A stretch of 64,000 nucleotides of DNA from Pezicula radicicola (Eukaryota > Ascomycota > Leotiomycetes > Helotiales > Dermateaceae), in contig PDUO01000034.1 in NCBI GenBank assembly GCA_003008705.1, positions 310,001 to 374,000 of the forward strand, given 5' to 3'. Positions 1 through 9,792 of this stretch are shown one piece after another. The first letter of the stretch is position 1; each line of letters starts with the position of its first letter. Made by a program: the position numbers and the translations under genes. The notes below the pieces were generated by a model, which searched no databases, was not told the origin of the DNA, and saw nothing but the letters and a program-made list of their open reading frames with translations.

Positions 1-2856
1 AATTGGTTCGTCCTCTGAGTCCAGGAACAGTAATATGTAAAGCCGATCCATTTAGGGGGTCTGACTCTAACTCTTTTGAAAGGAGTTCTAACTCGGGAAA
101 AACGAGGTTGTTGTATGTCCAAGTTGGGTAAGGAACATCGTAAAACAATATTAAATCCATAGGTAGACTATAGGCTAGACTCTGGGTGAGATTAGACCCT
201 AGTAAGCTGGGTTGTTGAAATACAGCTCCGTATTGTTGTGGTACAGTTTGGCTTTGGAACAGTCCGCTAGCGACAATCGTAAGAAACGGGGTTATTAGCA
301 TAGCAATAGACATTGCTGAGACTGGCAAGTGATGTCTTCTGGTAACAGCTCTGAGTAATGCATGAATGCTTGTCTTGTCAAGAAAGTTCTCCATGATAGA
401 GACACGAGCTACTGCGCGTCCTTGGTGCAACACGTGGTAGGGTTGGAATATCTGGGTAGAGAAATTGATGGAGCCGAGAAGTTGACCTAAAATAACGAAG
501 GTGAGGGTGGGGATGTAGGTGTAGGTGTACTGGGGAAACTCCCCATCTGCGATGTTGACGATTCCGTCATGGTCTTGTGAATATTTGTTTAATACTTCCA
601 AAACAATAATCAGCATGACAAGGGTAATAATGATGATGACCCTAAATGAACGTGACAGGGAGAATGGCAAGTACCAGTCAACTTTCTTGGCTCTCTCTGC
701 CTCAGACTTGGTCTGGGAAGGTGAGGCCGGAGCTTGCTTTTTAGTAGACTCTAGATTTCGCTCTTTCGTATCTGGCGACTCTGCATGTGGCGCCTCTGTT
801 TTTAAGCCTTCAATAATTGGCTCTAAATTTGGTTTGGGAGCAACGGCTTCCGGAGCTAATTCCTCCAACTCAGACTGTATTGTAGGGTGTTCTGTAGTCG
901 GCTTCATACTTGGCATTGGATTTACCTGTACGGTGGACTCTTGGAATGTAACGATGTTCGAATTTGCAGTCGGCTCTAGATCAGTGCTTGGGACGACTTC
1001 TTCTGTAACGATGATATGCGAGCTTTGGTCTGGAGATATTTGAGGCCAGAGAACCTGGAATTTCCGCCGTCCCAACTGGTGGCGGATGGTCTCCAGGGAG
1101 GCAGTCCCAAGGCCTAGATGTGCTTGTATTAGTGCAGGGCTTCTCGCTAGGATTGTACTAAGGCCTCCTATTGAACCCGGATCGCGGGATGCGGTCATGT
1201 CTCGGGACTGAATGTATATGTAAATCGTACTCAGTACTACAATACCTATTCACAGTTAGAATTTAGATTCTGCATACATGAATCTACGAACATACCAAGA
1301 AGGCCTTCCATCAACGAGAAGGACAAGGTCCGAACGAAAAGCCTTGATTCTTGACGTATAGATATACCATTAAACAAATCCTGGGCCGGTATCATAAGGT
1401 TTGCGTGAGCGTGTTGAGCTGCCCATGCTCCAAAGAAGCGGCGGATAGAGTCCTGCAAGACCTGTTGGTTCAGAAAGCCAGTCATATCCTTCTGCGGCAT
1501 GGTGGCATTCATATATGCAAAGATTCCAGATGCGGCGAACCCTGCCCCGTTATTTATCCACTTAGTCGCAGCATCTGTAGCAATGTAATTAACCATGCCT
1601 TCGATTAAATAATCTGCCAGATCTGGAATGGGAGTTGATGCTGTGTTTGGGAGGATGGAAACGACCGGGTCAATGACTTCGCTCCCGCTGCTGCCCGTGT
1701 TGAAAGTTATCGAGGCTCGACTGATAGAGTATACAGGTTTGCAAATGAGATATGTAGCGTCTTGAACTGTGTCAAAAGTACAATTCCCCGGACATAGGCC
1801 TACAGCAAGCACATATCGAGTGCTACCTGTTATTCCAGACGGTATAGTTTCACAGCTGTCCATATTGCCCTTGAAGAAGGAGCTGTTGAGGGAGTAAAAG
1901 TTTATATCCAGACCAGTACAATTTCCCGCTCTCAGGTATCCGATGGTCTCCGCAGAGTAATCTGTAGAATTACTTTCTGGATATGCTGTTCCAGGTTGAC
2001 AGTCAAGGTCTGCGGAGAACGCATCGACCTCGCCTATCAAGGTCGTATTTGCTGCGAATTTGGTGTTGTTGAAAGTTTGGTAGGCATACTGGCTAGTTGT
2101 ACCAACTGGAAGAGACAGATTCTGAGTATAATATGTATAAACTTGAAGCGCGGGCTGAGAGGCTGTCTCGCCCTCTTGTAATACATTATCGTCCACCCAG
2201 CTACGGTTGAATTTATCTTGTGCAATAAGTGGGAAATTGGAATCGGTAATTGAAAATAGATCGAGTGAGAATAGGCCACTTGAGAGGACAACTATCAGCT
2301 GCAGGAGTAAGGTTCCGGCAACAGTTGCAGTGACCACGAAATGTCTGGCTTTTGCAGATGCCCAAAGAGTATGAATGGTGTTGTCCGAAACATAGTCCAG
2401 GAGTACACTTTTTTCAGGTGACTGCGGCCCAGTGTTCATGGTTTTCCATGGCATCAGAGCTTTGATAGAGTAGTCTAGCCGTACCCAGAATATAGAAAGG
2501 ATAGTGAATGTTGCCGTTGGTAAATACGTCCAGACATAGTGATATTGAGAATCCGCTGTGGCCACACCATGATTAAGTTCGGAGAAAGCATACAGTATGC
2601 CAATTCCTATCATCAGCAAAATCATGACAATGAATAAGGTGGCCAGAGAAGTCCATTGGAGATAGAACGGTCTCCAAGGTTGACGGAGCACCATTTCTTG
2701 CGCAGCAGCCCGAGCCGAGGGCGTCTCCGAGGACTCATTGTATTTCAAAGAACTTAGAGGTTGACGCTGGGCTTGATTCCTAATTTTGACTATCCGTAGT
2801 CGCCGGAGGAGGCCAAAGGATTGTGAAGGCTGCCTTTCTCCAGAACTGGGGTCCAT
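1..2856 (-). CDS. DUF3433-type multi-pass membrane protein, 3' end outside window
   Basis: Uncharacterised fungal integral membrane protein. The start is the ATG at 2856; exon 1 runs 2856-1296, a 50-nt intron (GTATGT donor at 1295, TTCTAAC branch, AATAG acceptor) spans 1295-1246, and exon 2 is open from 1245 to the window edge, so at least 935 residues are visible. The two halves are an internal duplication: each has a membrane segment, a conserved stretch of the type YTYIPT followed by TF, then a block around D(Y/K)..IH.L..A..RH before another hydrophobic segment. That repeated block is what I recognise as DUF3433. The loop after it in half one is rich in N-glycosylation sequons and cysteines, so it is probably extracellular. 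The splice also rebuilds a membrane helix across the junction, which supports it. Function unknown; family assignment is by eye. Confidence 0.8.
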
Positions 2857-2956
2857 CGCTAGGAAGAGCCCAAATGGTTCCTGACTCCTCAGCTGTTTGT
2901 CACAATGGTAGTCGCTGTTTATACATTTTTATATAAGCGCACAGGCTGCCCAGATG

Positions 2957-3062
2957 CTGTGCCGTATTACTGCCGTGAAGTTGTTTTCAGATGCTGTGGC
3001 GCATACTCGGTACGGAGTTTTTAATGGTCCAACTCTTTCCAAATTCTGTGCCGTATTACTGC
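2957..3062. repeat. 17-bp direct repeat in a divergent promoter
   Basis: The sequence CTGTGCCGTATTACTGC occurs at 2957-2973 and again at 3046-3062, in the 406-bp space between the divergent DUF3433 gene and the GPI-type protein gene. Weaker variants lie between and after them (around 2991 and 3081). This could be a pair of operator sites or a local duplication; no known factor site is recognised. Confidence 0.5.
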
Positions 3063-3262
3063 AGATGAAATCATTCCAAATGCAGTGCCCTATTGGCGCT
3101 ACCCACTGTAAACATTGACATGTTGGGACGTCAAATTATTTAACCTTACGATAACCCCGACGCAGCAGCAATTCAATAAATTATCAGCGACATGATATTC
3201 TGATTTGCATCTTCTCTCGTCACTCAGGTCTGCCTCCAATTCGGCATCCTCGCATAAATAAA

Positions 3263-3959
3263 ATGGCACAGTCGACTTACATTTGGCTCCAGCTGTTGCT
3301 CTGCGCTTCTTTGGGTACAGCCCAGGGATCCGCAACTTGTTACTATCCAAATGGCCAGCCTTCCACAGACGTGCCTTGCTTTCCTTCAGCATCTGTCAGT
3401 GCATGTTGTCCTAATGGTACCGTATGCGAAAGTGACGGGTCATGCGGATTAGGGGTTCGTGTTATCCTCAGAAAGAGATGTCTCGTAATAAATTTACTGA
3501 CTTGCAGCTTAGCAATATGCGCACTACGTTGCACCGATACTAGGGACGTGTACAAGCCAGAACTGGACCGATGACGGCTGTCCGAATAAACTCTGTGGTG
3601 CACAAACATCCAACCTAACAGCCTCTCAAACTATAATAGCCTGTCCCGGTGGCGACCCTAACGGTGTATTTGAACTATCTTGCTGCGTCCCATGCGATTG
3701 CACGGAAAACGTCTTGACATTGACCCCCCCAACCGAAGTTGCAGTGGCTGGTTATGTGCCTACAAGCACAAGTACTGGCACCTCATCTACGGGCAGCGTA
3801 GTGGTCATATCGCATACCAGCGCGAACCCCACAACAACAGTTGCAACAACAACAACAACTGTGGCATCCTCTTCAAGTTCGGGAATGGCTTTTTCGAATA
3901 GAGCTTCGGGGGACAGTTTCATGCTATCGTTGGTGGTAGTAATTGTCGGTTTCTTCTAG
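3263..3959 (+). CDS. Secreted Cys- and Ser/Thr-rich protein with GPI-anchor-like tail
   Basis: Two exons, 3263-3454 and 3513-3959, joined in phase 0 by a 58-nt intron (GTTCGT donor; acceptor CTTAG at 3512). The nearer CAG would put the next exon into a stop, so the TTAG site was chosen. The 212-residue product starts with a signal peptide (about 1-20, ending GTAQG), has a cysteine-rich ectodomain with CCPNGTVC-type spacing and a CCVPCDC cluster, then a Thr/Ser-rich linker of about 60 residues and a C-terminal hydrophobic stretch ending VVIVGFF. That layout is typical of fungal cell-surface proteins held by a GPI anchor. The ligand or role cannot be told from the sequence. It is transcribed away from the DUF3433 gene. 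Confidence 0.8.
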
Positions 3960-5000
3960 TCAACGATCTAGCAGGTGTCCTTTCTAGACAACTCTATACA
4001 TCAGCCGCCCTCGATAAACTTCAATTACTTTTCCTCATATTGTTGCTGGTGGGTATAGCTCCATTTTGTATACTCACATCGATGCTTCCTTGAGTCTATA
4101 AAGACGTATTTTATAGAATGTGTACTAAGCTATTATCTAAAGGTCCCTCTATTAGATCAAATAAGGCTTAAGCTAAGAGCCAAAATAGGCACTTAGTATA
4201 AAGACAAAAGTAGTAGAATTAGATCAATTACAAAGCTTTTAGTATTAGAGGGAATAGCCTCTATATGTAGGAATCTAGAGATTGAATTAAGGTATCTAAT
4301 TAGTCTAAAAGAAGTAACTAGAATAGGTATAAAAATACTAAAATAAGAATATACATAATAAAAGAGCTAAGTAACACTAGTTTTATTCAATTAGGTAGTC
4401 TAATAAGTACGATTATACTTTAATATACTCTTTAAATTACTTTAATTAGATAATTAGAAAGTTTTATTAACTTTTCATAGGTAACTTAAAAACTAAACTT
4501 CTTTATACAAAAAATATACAATTTTATCTGGCGACAATTGCAGCCCACGAGTCCAAACAGGCCACCTTCCACATTATTTACTCACCTCTCTCACTTGCTC
4601 AAGTTTGCTTACCTGCAGCTCAGGATAAAGCAGCAATAGCTCAAGTTTAAAGACTGAAAATGGAATATGTTCATGTTATGATTCCGACATTAAACTACCT
4701 ATTGTATTTCTTGAACATTCTTCTTGCACATATATTTAGATCGCAACATGTTACATTGCTTGGGTATATGTATTCTTTCACTTTATGCGGGTAGAACATA
4801 GTAACCGTTTTTTTTTTTTTCAAAATTGGAATTGATTCGACCTGCGAAATTTCCAAAGATACAGTAATTTCATGAATTTAAACAATAAAGACGAAAAGAA
4901 AACCAAAATCAAAAAGGAACAAGACATCTGAAATGCGCCATAGTTCCAACGATAACTAAAAACCGAAAAAAAATAAGAAAAAGAGTTTTGCAAGTCCAGG
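3960..5000. other. AT-rich gene-free stretch
   Basis: No supportable gene. Positions 4100-4500 are very AT-rich with many TA steps and no long frame on either strand, resembling a heavily mutated transposon relic. 4810-4820 is a T-run. The last few hundred bases are probably the 3' untranslated region of the RING gene. Confidence 0.5.
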
Positions 5001-6095
5001 TCATTGAAAAATGTCAAGTCCGTCAAGTCCGTCAAGTCCGTCAAGAAGGTCATCAACGTTGCCATGATGCTCCAAGCTGCGTAAGTAGTTCTCGAGTTCT
5101 TCTGGTGTGCGAATTCTGAGGAGATTCATCCACTCCGCATCTTCCGGAGTTTCGCGAATGGGAGCAGCCTGTGGCGCTCGTGGAGCCTGTGGAAGCTGAG
5201 GAGCTTCTGGGCCGGCCTGTGCTGCTCGGCAGAATGGGCACTGATGTTTTTCTGCAGCATTCAATGCCATACATGACTCTCCAATGACCTGGTGACAGCA
5301 GTTAGTATGACAAGGGTTTTCCACAAGGTTTCCCGGGCTCGGTTTGCCGAACTCGATGCTGCAGATGATGCACTCGTGGCTGTCGTCTGGGAGTGTTTGG
5401 AGGACTGCTGGAGTTGAGTTGCCTTCCTTGATCTCTTGACTGAATTTGTTGAAGTCGTCGTTGTACTTCTGCATAAGTTTGGGTTTGTTTCGATTCCAGC
5501 GTGCTAGGGTCGAATTGTATTCGTTGAGTCTGTTGCTGTGTTCTTGGAGAGCCAGTTCGTGGCGATATCTGTGGGTTTTTTGTTCGATGATGAAGTCTTG
5601 TTCTGTGAGCTGCACTCGGAGAGCTAGCATCCACTCGGCCTCTGAGAGAGGTAGCCCATCATAGTTTCTACTCCATACTATGTTATCCATTGCATGTGAT
5701 AGCATTTTCAGATAGTCCATAGAGGCCTGAGGGAGCTCACCGTAGTGTTCGAGAGGGAAACCATCTTCTGGTCCTAGTTCGATTCTGGCCTCTCGTTGAG
5801 CGATAAAGATGCGACTATTGTTGTCTACGCGGCGATTGAACTCTAGTACCTGTGTCATAACTTTTTTCGCTACCTCTACCTCGTCATTAGTGCTTCTAGC
5901 ATTGCTCATGGCAGTTACTGGTCTTGAAAGGAAGCAGTCTTTACAGAAGAAAGAAGATCTGTCAATAATTTTGGGTTCTAGTTGTTGGCATGGACGACCC
6001 AATCGGCCACTTGGGCAGTTTCTCGTCTGCTTCTGGTTGTGGCGGCATCGATACCGGATACTGTACTCGACACACATGATGTTTGTCTGTTGCAA
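5001..6095 (-). CDS. RING-finger protein A (putative E3 ubiquitin ligase)
   Basis: Single-exon frame of 364 residues. A Cys/His-rich segment near the N-terminus (residues 8-54, with C36, C51 and C54) may bind zinc. The middle is helical and charged. A C-terminal RING-like module spans about residues 242-289: C242-x2-C245, then C262-H263, C266-C267-H268, C275 and C286-x2-C289. This suggests ubiquitin transfer, but no substrate can be named. The coil before the RING carries an LNEY...RWN.N block that recurs in the divergent neighbour at 6881, so the two are paralogues. The C-terminus ends in repeats of LDG encoded by a 9-bp tandem repeat (5008-5043). A second methionine (residue 7) is an alternative start. 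Confidence 0.75.
   Translation of the reverse strand: MQQTNIMCVEYSIRYRCRHNQKQTRNCPSGRLGRPCQQLEPKIIDRSSFFCKDCFLSRPVTAMSNARSTNDEVEVAKKVMTQVLEFNRRVDNNSRIFIAQREARIELGPEDGFPLEHYGELPQASMDYLKMLSHAMDNIVWSRNYDGLPLSEAEWMLALRVQLTEQDFIIEQKTHRYRHELALQEHSNRLNEYNSTLARWNRNKPKLMQKYNDDFNKFSQEIKEGNSTPAVLQTLPDDSHECIICSIEFGKPSPGNLVENPCHTNCCHQVIGESCMALNAAEKHQCPFCRAAQAGPEAPQLPQAPRAPQAAPIRETPEDAEWMNLLRIRTPEELENYLRSLEHHGNVDDLLDGLDGLDGLDIFQ
5008..5043. repeat. 9-bp coding minisatellite, about four copies
   Basis: GTCAAGTCC-type units (with one TCAAGAAG variant at the end) are repeated head to tail inside the last codons of RING gene A. They code for an L-D-G tripeptide on the minus strand. Copy number changes would lengthen or shorten the tail without shifting frame. 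Confidence 0.7.
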
Positions 6096-6880
6096 GATTT
6101 TCTGGTGTGTTGGTTCTGAGGGGTGTTGCTTGTGATATGTGTTTTGATGGGTGTTCTGTTTTGTGTTGTGATGTGTGATGTGTATTGAATCTGGATGTAT
6201 TCTGATGTGGAATTAAGATAGAATCTAAGCTCGCTATATATTAATTCTAGCAAACCTGTTTATCAATAGATGAACTGTTCAAATTATTCGTAAAAGAAAG
6301 AGATAAAAAAGCAGACAACGTTATTGTTATAGACTGTCTACAACAAAATATGATAGAGAGCTTTGACTTTATTCGTACTCTGTGTAATTTGTAAATGTAT
6401 TTTGCTATATGTTACTTATAAGCTGACATAAAGAAAGGGCCGTTATCTCGTATTTTGGTGCGGAAGGTTGACAATACTAACAATACAAGTTGTTTGTTAT
6501 GAAATGAATAAAGAGCCAATATTTTCCGCGCTTGTAATAAATGGTACACAATGTATTCTTTCATACTTTGTGTATAAGTGAAGACGAATGAGTAGATTTT
6601 CTTGTTCTTTATAGTAAACAGCTATAAATAGTATACAATGATATTGTCACTATGGGTCAAAGAACCAAAGGAATCAATGGCTATTGTTTTATCTATTTAT
6701 TGTACGAAAACAAAGGGACTTGATATCTTTGACCCTTTTTGTTCCAACAATACCATTATGAAGTTCTTAAGTAACTAGGATACTTGACAGATAGCAAGTA
6801 CAAACTAAATCACTCAAATCAGATCTCTCAGTCTTTCGCCTCCTTGAACTCAGTTTCTACACAGCTTCAAACTAGTAGCC
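6096..6880. other. Divergent promoter region between the two RING genes
   Basis: A 785-bp space from which both RING genes read outward. It is AT-rich, with TATA-like stretches near 6230 and 6620. No open frame of note and no recognised binding site. Confidence 0.4.
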
Positions 6881-7639
6881 ATGCCTTTGCTTGATAGACC
6901 GCCGACAGAAGCAGACCTTCGTCGATCGAGAGAGATCTTTCAACGCTTCGCAAGAATCAGAACTGATCGAAAACTCAAAACCGACTTCCAGAATGAGATG
7001 AGCAGACATGAGACACGCATCAATGAAGAAGACCTTGAGTGGCTTCAAAATGCTGTTGAGGCACTTGAAGCAATCCCGAGGAGAAGACCAGACGTTCACG
7101 AAGCCTTCAACCAACAATTCGCCGAGAGATACAGGAAAGACTACGCAGAATATAGTCTTCGCTTTCACCTCTCTGCCGCTATTGTAATGGAAAAATTATC
7201 TCGCGTAGGGGACCTGAACGAATATACGGGTGCTCTCATTCAGTGGAATAATAACCGCAACAACTTCAACCGTCTACAAACGCGCCAGACTCTCGTGGAA
7301 CAGTATCTTCAACGTAATCAGGTGGTCGAGGTCAATGATCTCAGTGTAGTCCCAGGTGAAGAAGACGAGTGCAAAATCTGTCTCGCATCTAAAAATGACG
7401 GATTCGATGACGAAATCAACGACCCCCCGGTTCGAACGCAATGTTGTAACCAAATTTTTCATCTCCAATGTCTCCGCAAATTTCACATCCCCACCAACGA
7501 AGTAATCCTGGACGGTTTTAACCGGTGTCCAAACTGCAGAATGGAACTCTCGGAAGAAGTGCTCAATTCCCCTCCAAAGCCTCCCTCACTGCCCCAAGAA
7601 TCTCCTTGGTGGCTAGCAATACTAAAAGGTGACGCATAG
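6881..7639 (+). CDS. RING-finger protein B (putative E3 ubiquitin ligase)
   Basis: Single-exon frame of 252 residues starting at the first ATG after a plausible leader. Residues 1-155 are charged and helical, including an LNEY...QWNNN segment (about 112-125) shared with RING protein A. The RING module covers residues 164-219: C164-x2-C167, C188-C189, H194, C197 and C216-x2-C219, with a long loop between the first two ligand pairs. Compared with A it lacks the N-terminal Cys-rich region and the long proline/alanine tail. The head-to-head arrangement and shared coil suggest a local inverted duplication followed by divergence. Substrate and pathway unknown. Confidence 0.75.
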   Translation: MPLLDRPPTEADLRRSREIFQRFARIRTDRKLKTDFQNEMSRHETRINEEDLEWLQNAVEALEAIPRRRPDVHEAFNQQFAERYRKDYAEYSLRFHLSAAIVMEKLSRVGDLNEYTGALIQWNNNRNNFNRLQTRQTLVEQYLQRNQVVEVNDLSVVPGEEDECKICLASKNDGFDDEINDPPVRTQCCNQIFHLQCLRKFHIPTNEVILDGFNRCPNCRMELSEEVLNSPPKPPSLPQESPWWLAILKGDA

Positions 7640-8040
7640 AATCAAAAGCATAAACAGTTGGGCTGGCCCCAGCTAGGTAATTAGAATCTCATGCTTTCAA
7701 GCAAAATACTTTCCTCTTTAAAACTTTTATATATGAATGGTAAATATGTGATCTTGCAGCTTAATTTAACCACCAGCTCTCAACCTTAATCATAAGATAG
7801 CACTTTTGAGTTAAGCCACGCTCAAAAGTACTAGCAGTGAGGAACATTAATGAGATTATTTGAATTCAAAATTCATCTGCTTTGTTTCTAGTTTGTTGGT
7901 ATAGCATACTACGTGTACATGATTTCAAAAAGAAATTGAAAACTGAATTTTTTTTGATGTCGTTACAGTTGTCAAATAAAAGTAAAACACTATATTGTTG
8001 AGCCTTTCTACGTAGGCTAGGATTTTCAACTATCCCAAGT
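7640..8040. other. Short intergenic region
   Basis: About 400 bp between convergent ends of RING gene B and the CVNH-like gene. AT-rich, no open frame or structural RNA recognised. Confidence 0.4.
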
Positions 8041-8575
8041 TTACGTACCCTGGTGATCGAAGCACCATAGGTGCCCCCCAAAGTTGCTCAACACAATATC
8101 TAGAAGTGGTGTCAGTAACAAGTAACTTCCAAAAACAGGTACATAAAGCATACCAAGATCGATAGACGCGATCGGCCAACGACCAGCTCCATCCCCACAA
8201 ACACAGCTAAACGTTGTAGTAGCACCATCAAAAGGGGGGCCACAAGAGTAGCAAGCGCCATGATAGCCACCGCTATAAAAACAATGTCAGCGTCCGTACC
8301 GTACTGCAAGAAGCATGGAATTACGAAACATGAATGTTAAGAATAACATACTTTATCTTGAACAACTAAATTGCCCCCGGAATCTCCCAGACAGAGATTT
8401 ATATCCATGCGACTGTCACGATATCCACCGGCATCATCTCCACAATTCGCTAGGACGGTGTTGTCGTTGGGTCCATTCTGTATTGGCCACAGGAGGCCGA
8501 GAAACCACCGGCAAAGATGGTTACTAAGATAGAGAGGAGGAGTGAGAAAGTGAAGAATGATGCCTTTGAATACAT
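8041..8575 (-). pseudogene. Cyanovirin-N-homology (CVNH) lectin-like gene, frame disturbed
   Basis: Read on the minus strand from an ATG at 8575, the first exon gives a good signal peptide (MYSKASFFTFSLLLSIL...). The next stretch reads, in another frame, a block with VLANCGDDAGG, then MDINLCLGDSGGNL: this is the LxAxC ... sLDLN.CLGN..G.L pattern of a CVNH domain. Introns fit at 8351-8304 (GTATGT...TTGCAG) and 8153-8100 (GTATGC...TTCTAG). A second CVNH-like unit follows, with GGYHGACYSC, SCVCGDG, IASIDLD and SNFGGHLWC, ending TAA at 8041. Two frame mismatches remain: near 8490 (a 47-nt GTAACC...ACAG intron could absorb it) and near 8275. CVNH proteins bind glycans. Either the gene is decayed or the exon model needs transcript data. 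Confidence 0.55.
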
Positions 8576-9792
8576 TGTGAGCAGATTACCTCCTTCGCAC
8601 AGCTGCTTCCGAAAAGAGATAAACTATTGTGTTGATGATGGAAATTGGAGAGGAAGCAGGACTTCTTATATCCCAACGCTGTAACGCATCTAGAGACCGA
8701 ATTTTCGACCATATTGCTAACGACAATTTGACATAATCTATATGAAATTACCCGAAAGTGTCATAGAAATGACGATTCATTGGTATTTTGGTGCCTTGTG
8801 CTACAGTAAAACTTCCTCCTCATTTGTGCAGAGAGAACGAAATGATATTCGGATCTCGGTATTTTACGTAAGGAAAACCAGAGCTAAGCAGATGATTATA
8901 TGCAAGATCACATGCACCAAAAATAAACTCAAAGTTCGATGTCGATTCCATTAGGTCATTAGATAAAACGACTCAGCCACGGTCGTCAACTTTACGGCAC
9001 GCGGCTTAAGCGAGAGGCTTTAAGTTGGTGCAGTAGGTGCCAAGGGGGCACCTTGAAGTACGCATTCCTGGATTATTCTAGCTTGTAGCCGTGAATATTT
9101 CAAATCAAAGGAAACATAGTTAAGTTACTAAACTCTCGGATTAAAATAGATGAAAACATTCGCCTAGAGACCTAGTTGTTTGCATCATGTAACTCTCATT
9201 TAATTAAGCGACGGCGCAAATTCGTAAATTTAACAAGACCATATTCTCATCTAGGCTATTCTGAATGAACAATGGGATCGTAGTTTCTGTGAAGTTCCTA
9301 AAGTGTAACTGCCAAGGGTTTGCAACTCCTTAAGTTCTCATTATTGCTTTCTCAATACGTCCTCGTCACCGAGAAAAATTTGCTAGTGGTCGCTTACAGA
9401 CCTCGACTTTTCACTCCGTATTGTATAATAATGAGACCTAACTTATGCTTAATATATGTATGAATATGGTGGCTTCAGGTCTAAAATGATACTGATTACT
9501 TGTTTATTGTGTCATATAGCTACCTAAGGCCTTGCTGAGCTCTATTAAACCATAGTTTAGCGGGCCCCGATGTCAAATCTTGCCAATCTGAAAATTCGTT
9601 GGCTGGTACAGCTACTTCAATGACGACGCCTTTTGTATTTATACATGTTGTCATAATAGTATGTATAACGCTGCAGATACATGCTGGGATGTATTTTCAT
9701 TCATTACTTTCCAAACTTATTTCCTGGGAGGGAGAACGTCGCCGTGGTACTCCGTAGTGCCTCGCTAGTAACAGTTCTCTGCTCGTTAATAC
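8576..9792. other. Gene-free stretch
   Basis: About 1.2 kb with only short chance frames on both strands. No tRNA, repeat pair or domain was recognised. It contains the promoter of the CVNH-like gene on its left side. Confidence 0.4.

Noticed and set aside
525..1043. 172-codon plus-strand frame
   Set aside because: It lies opposite exon 2 of the DUF3433 gene, which is open and domain-bearing; a shadow frame.
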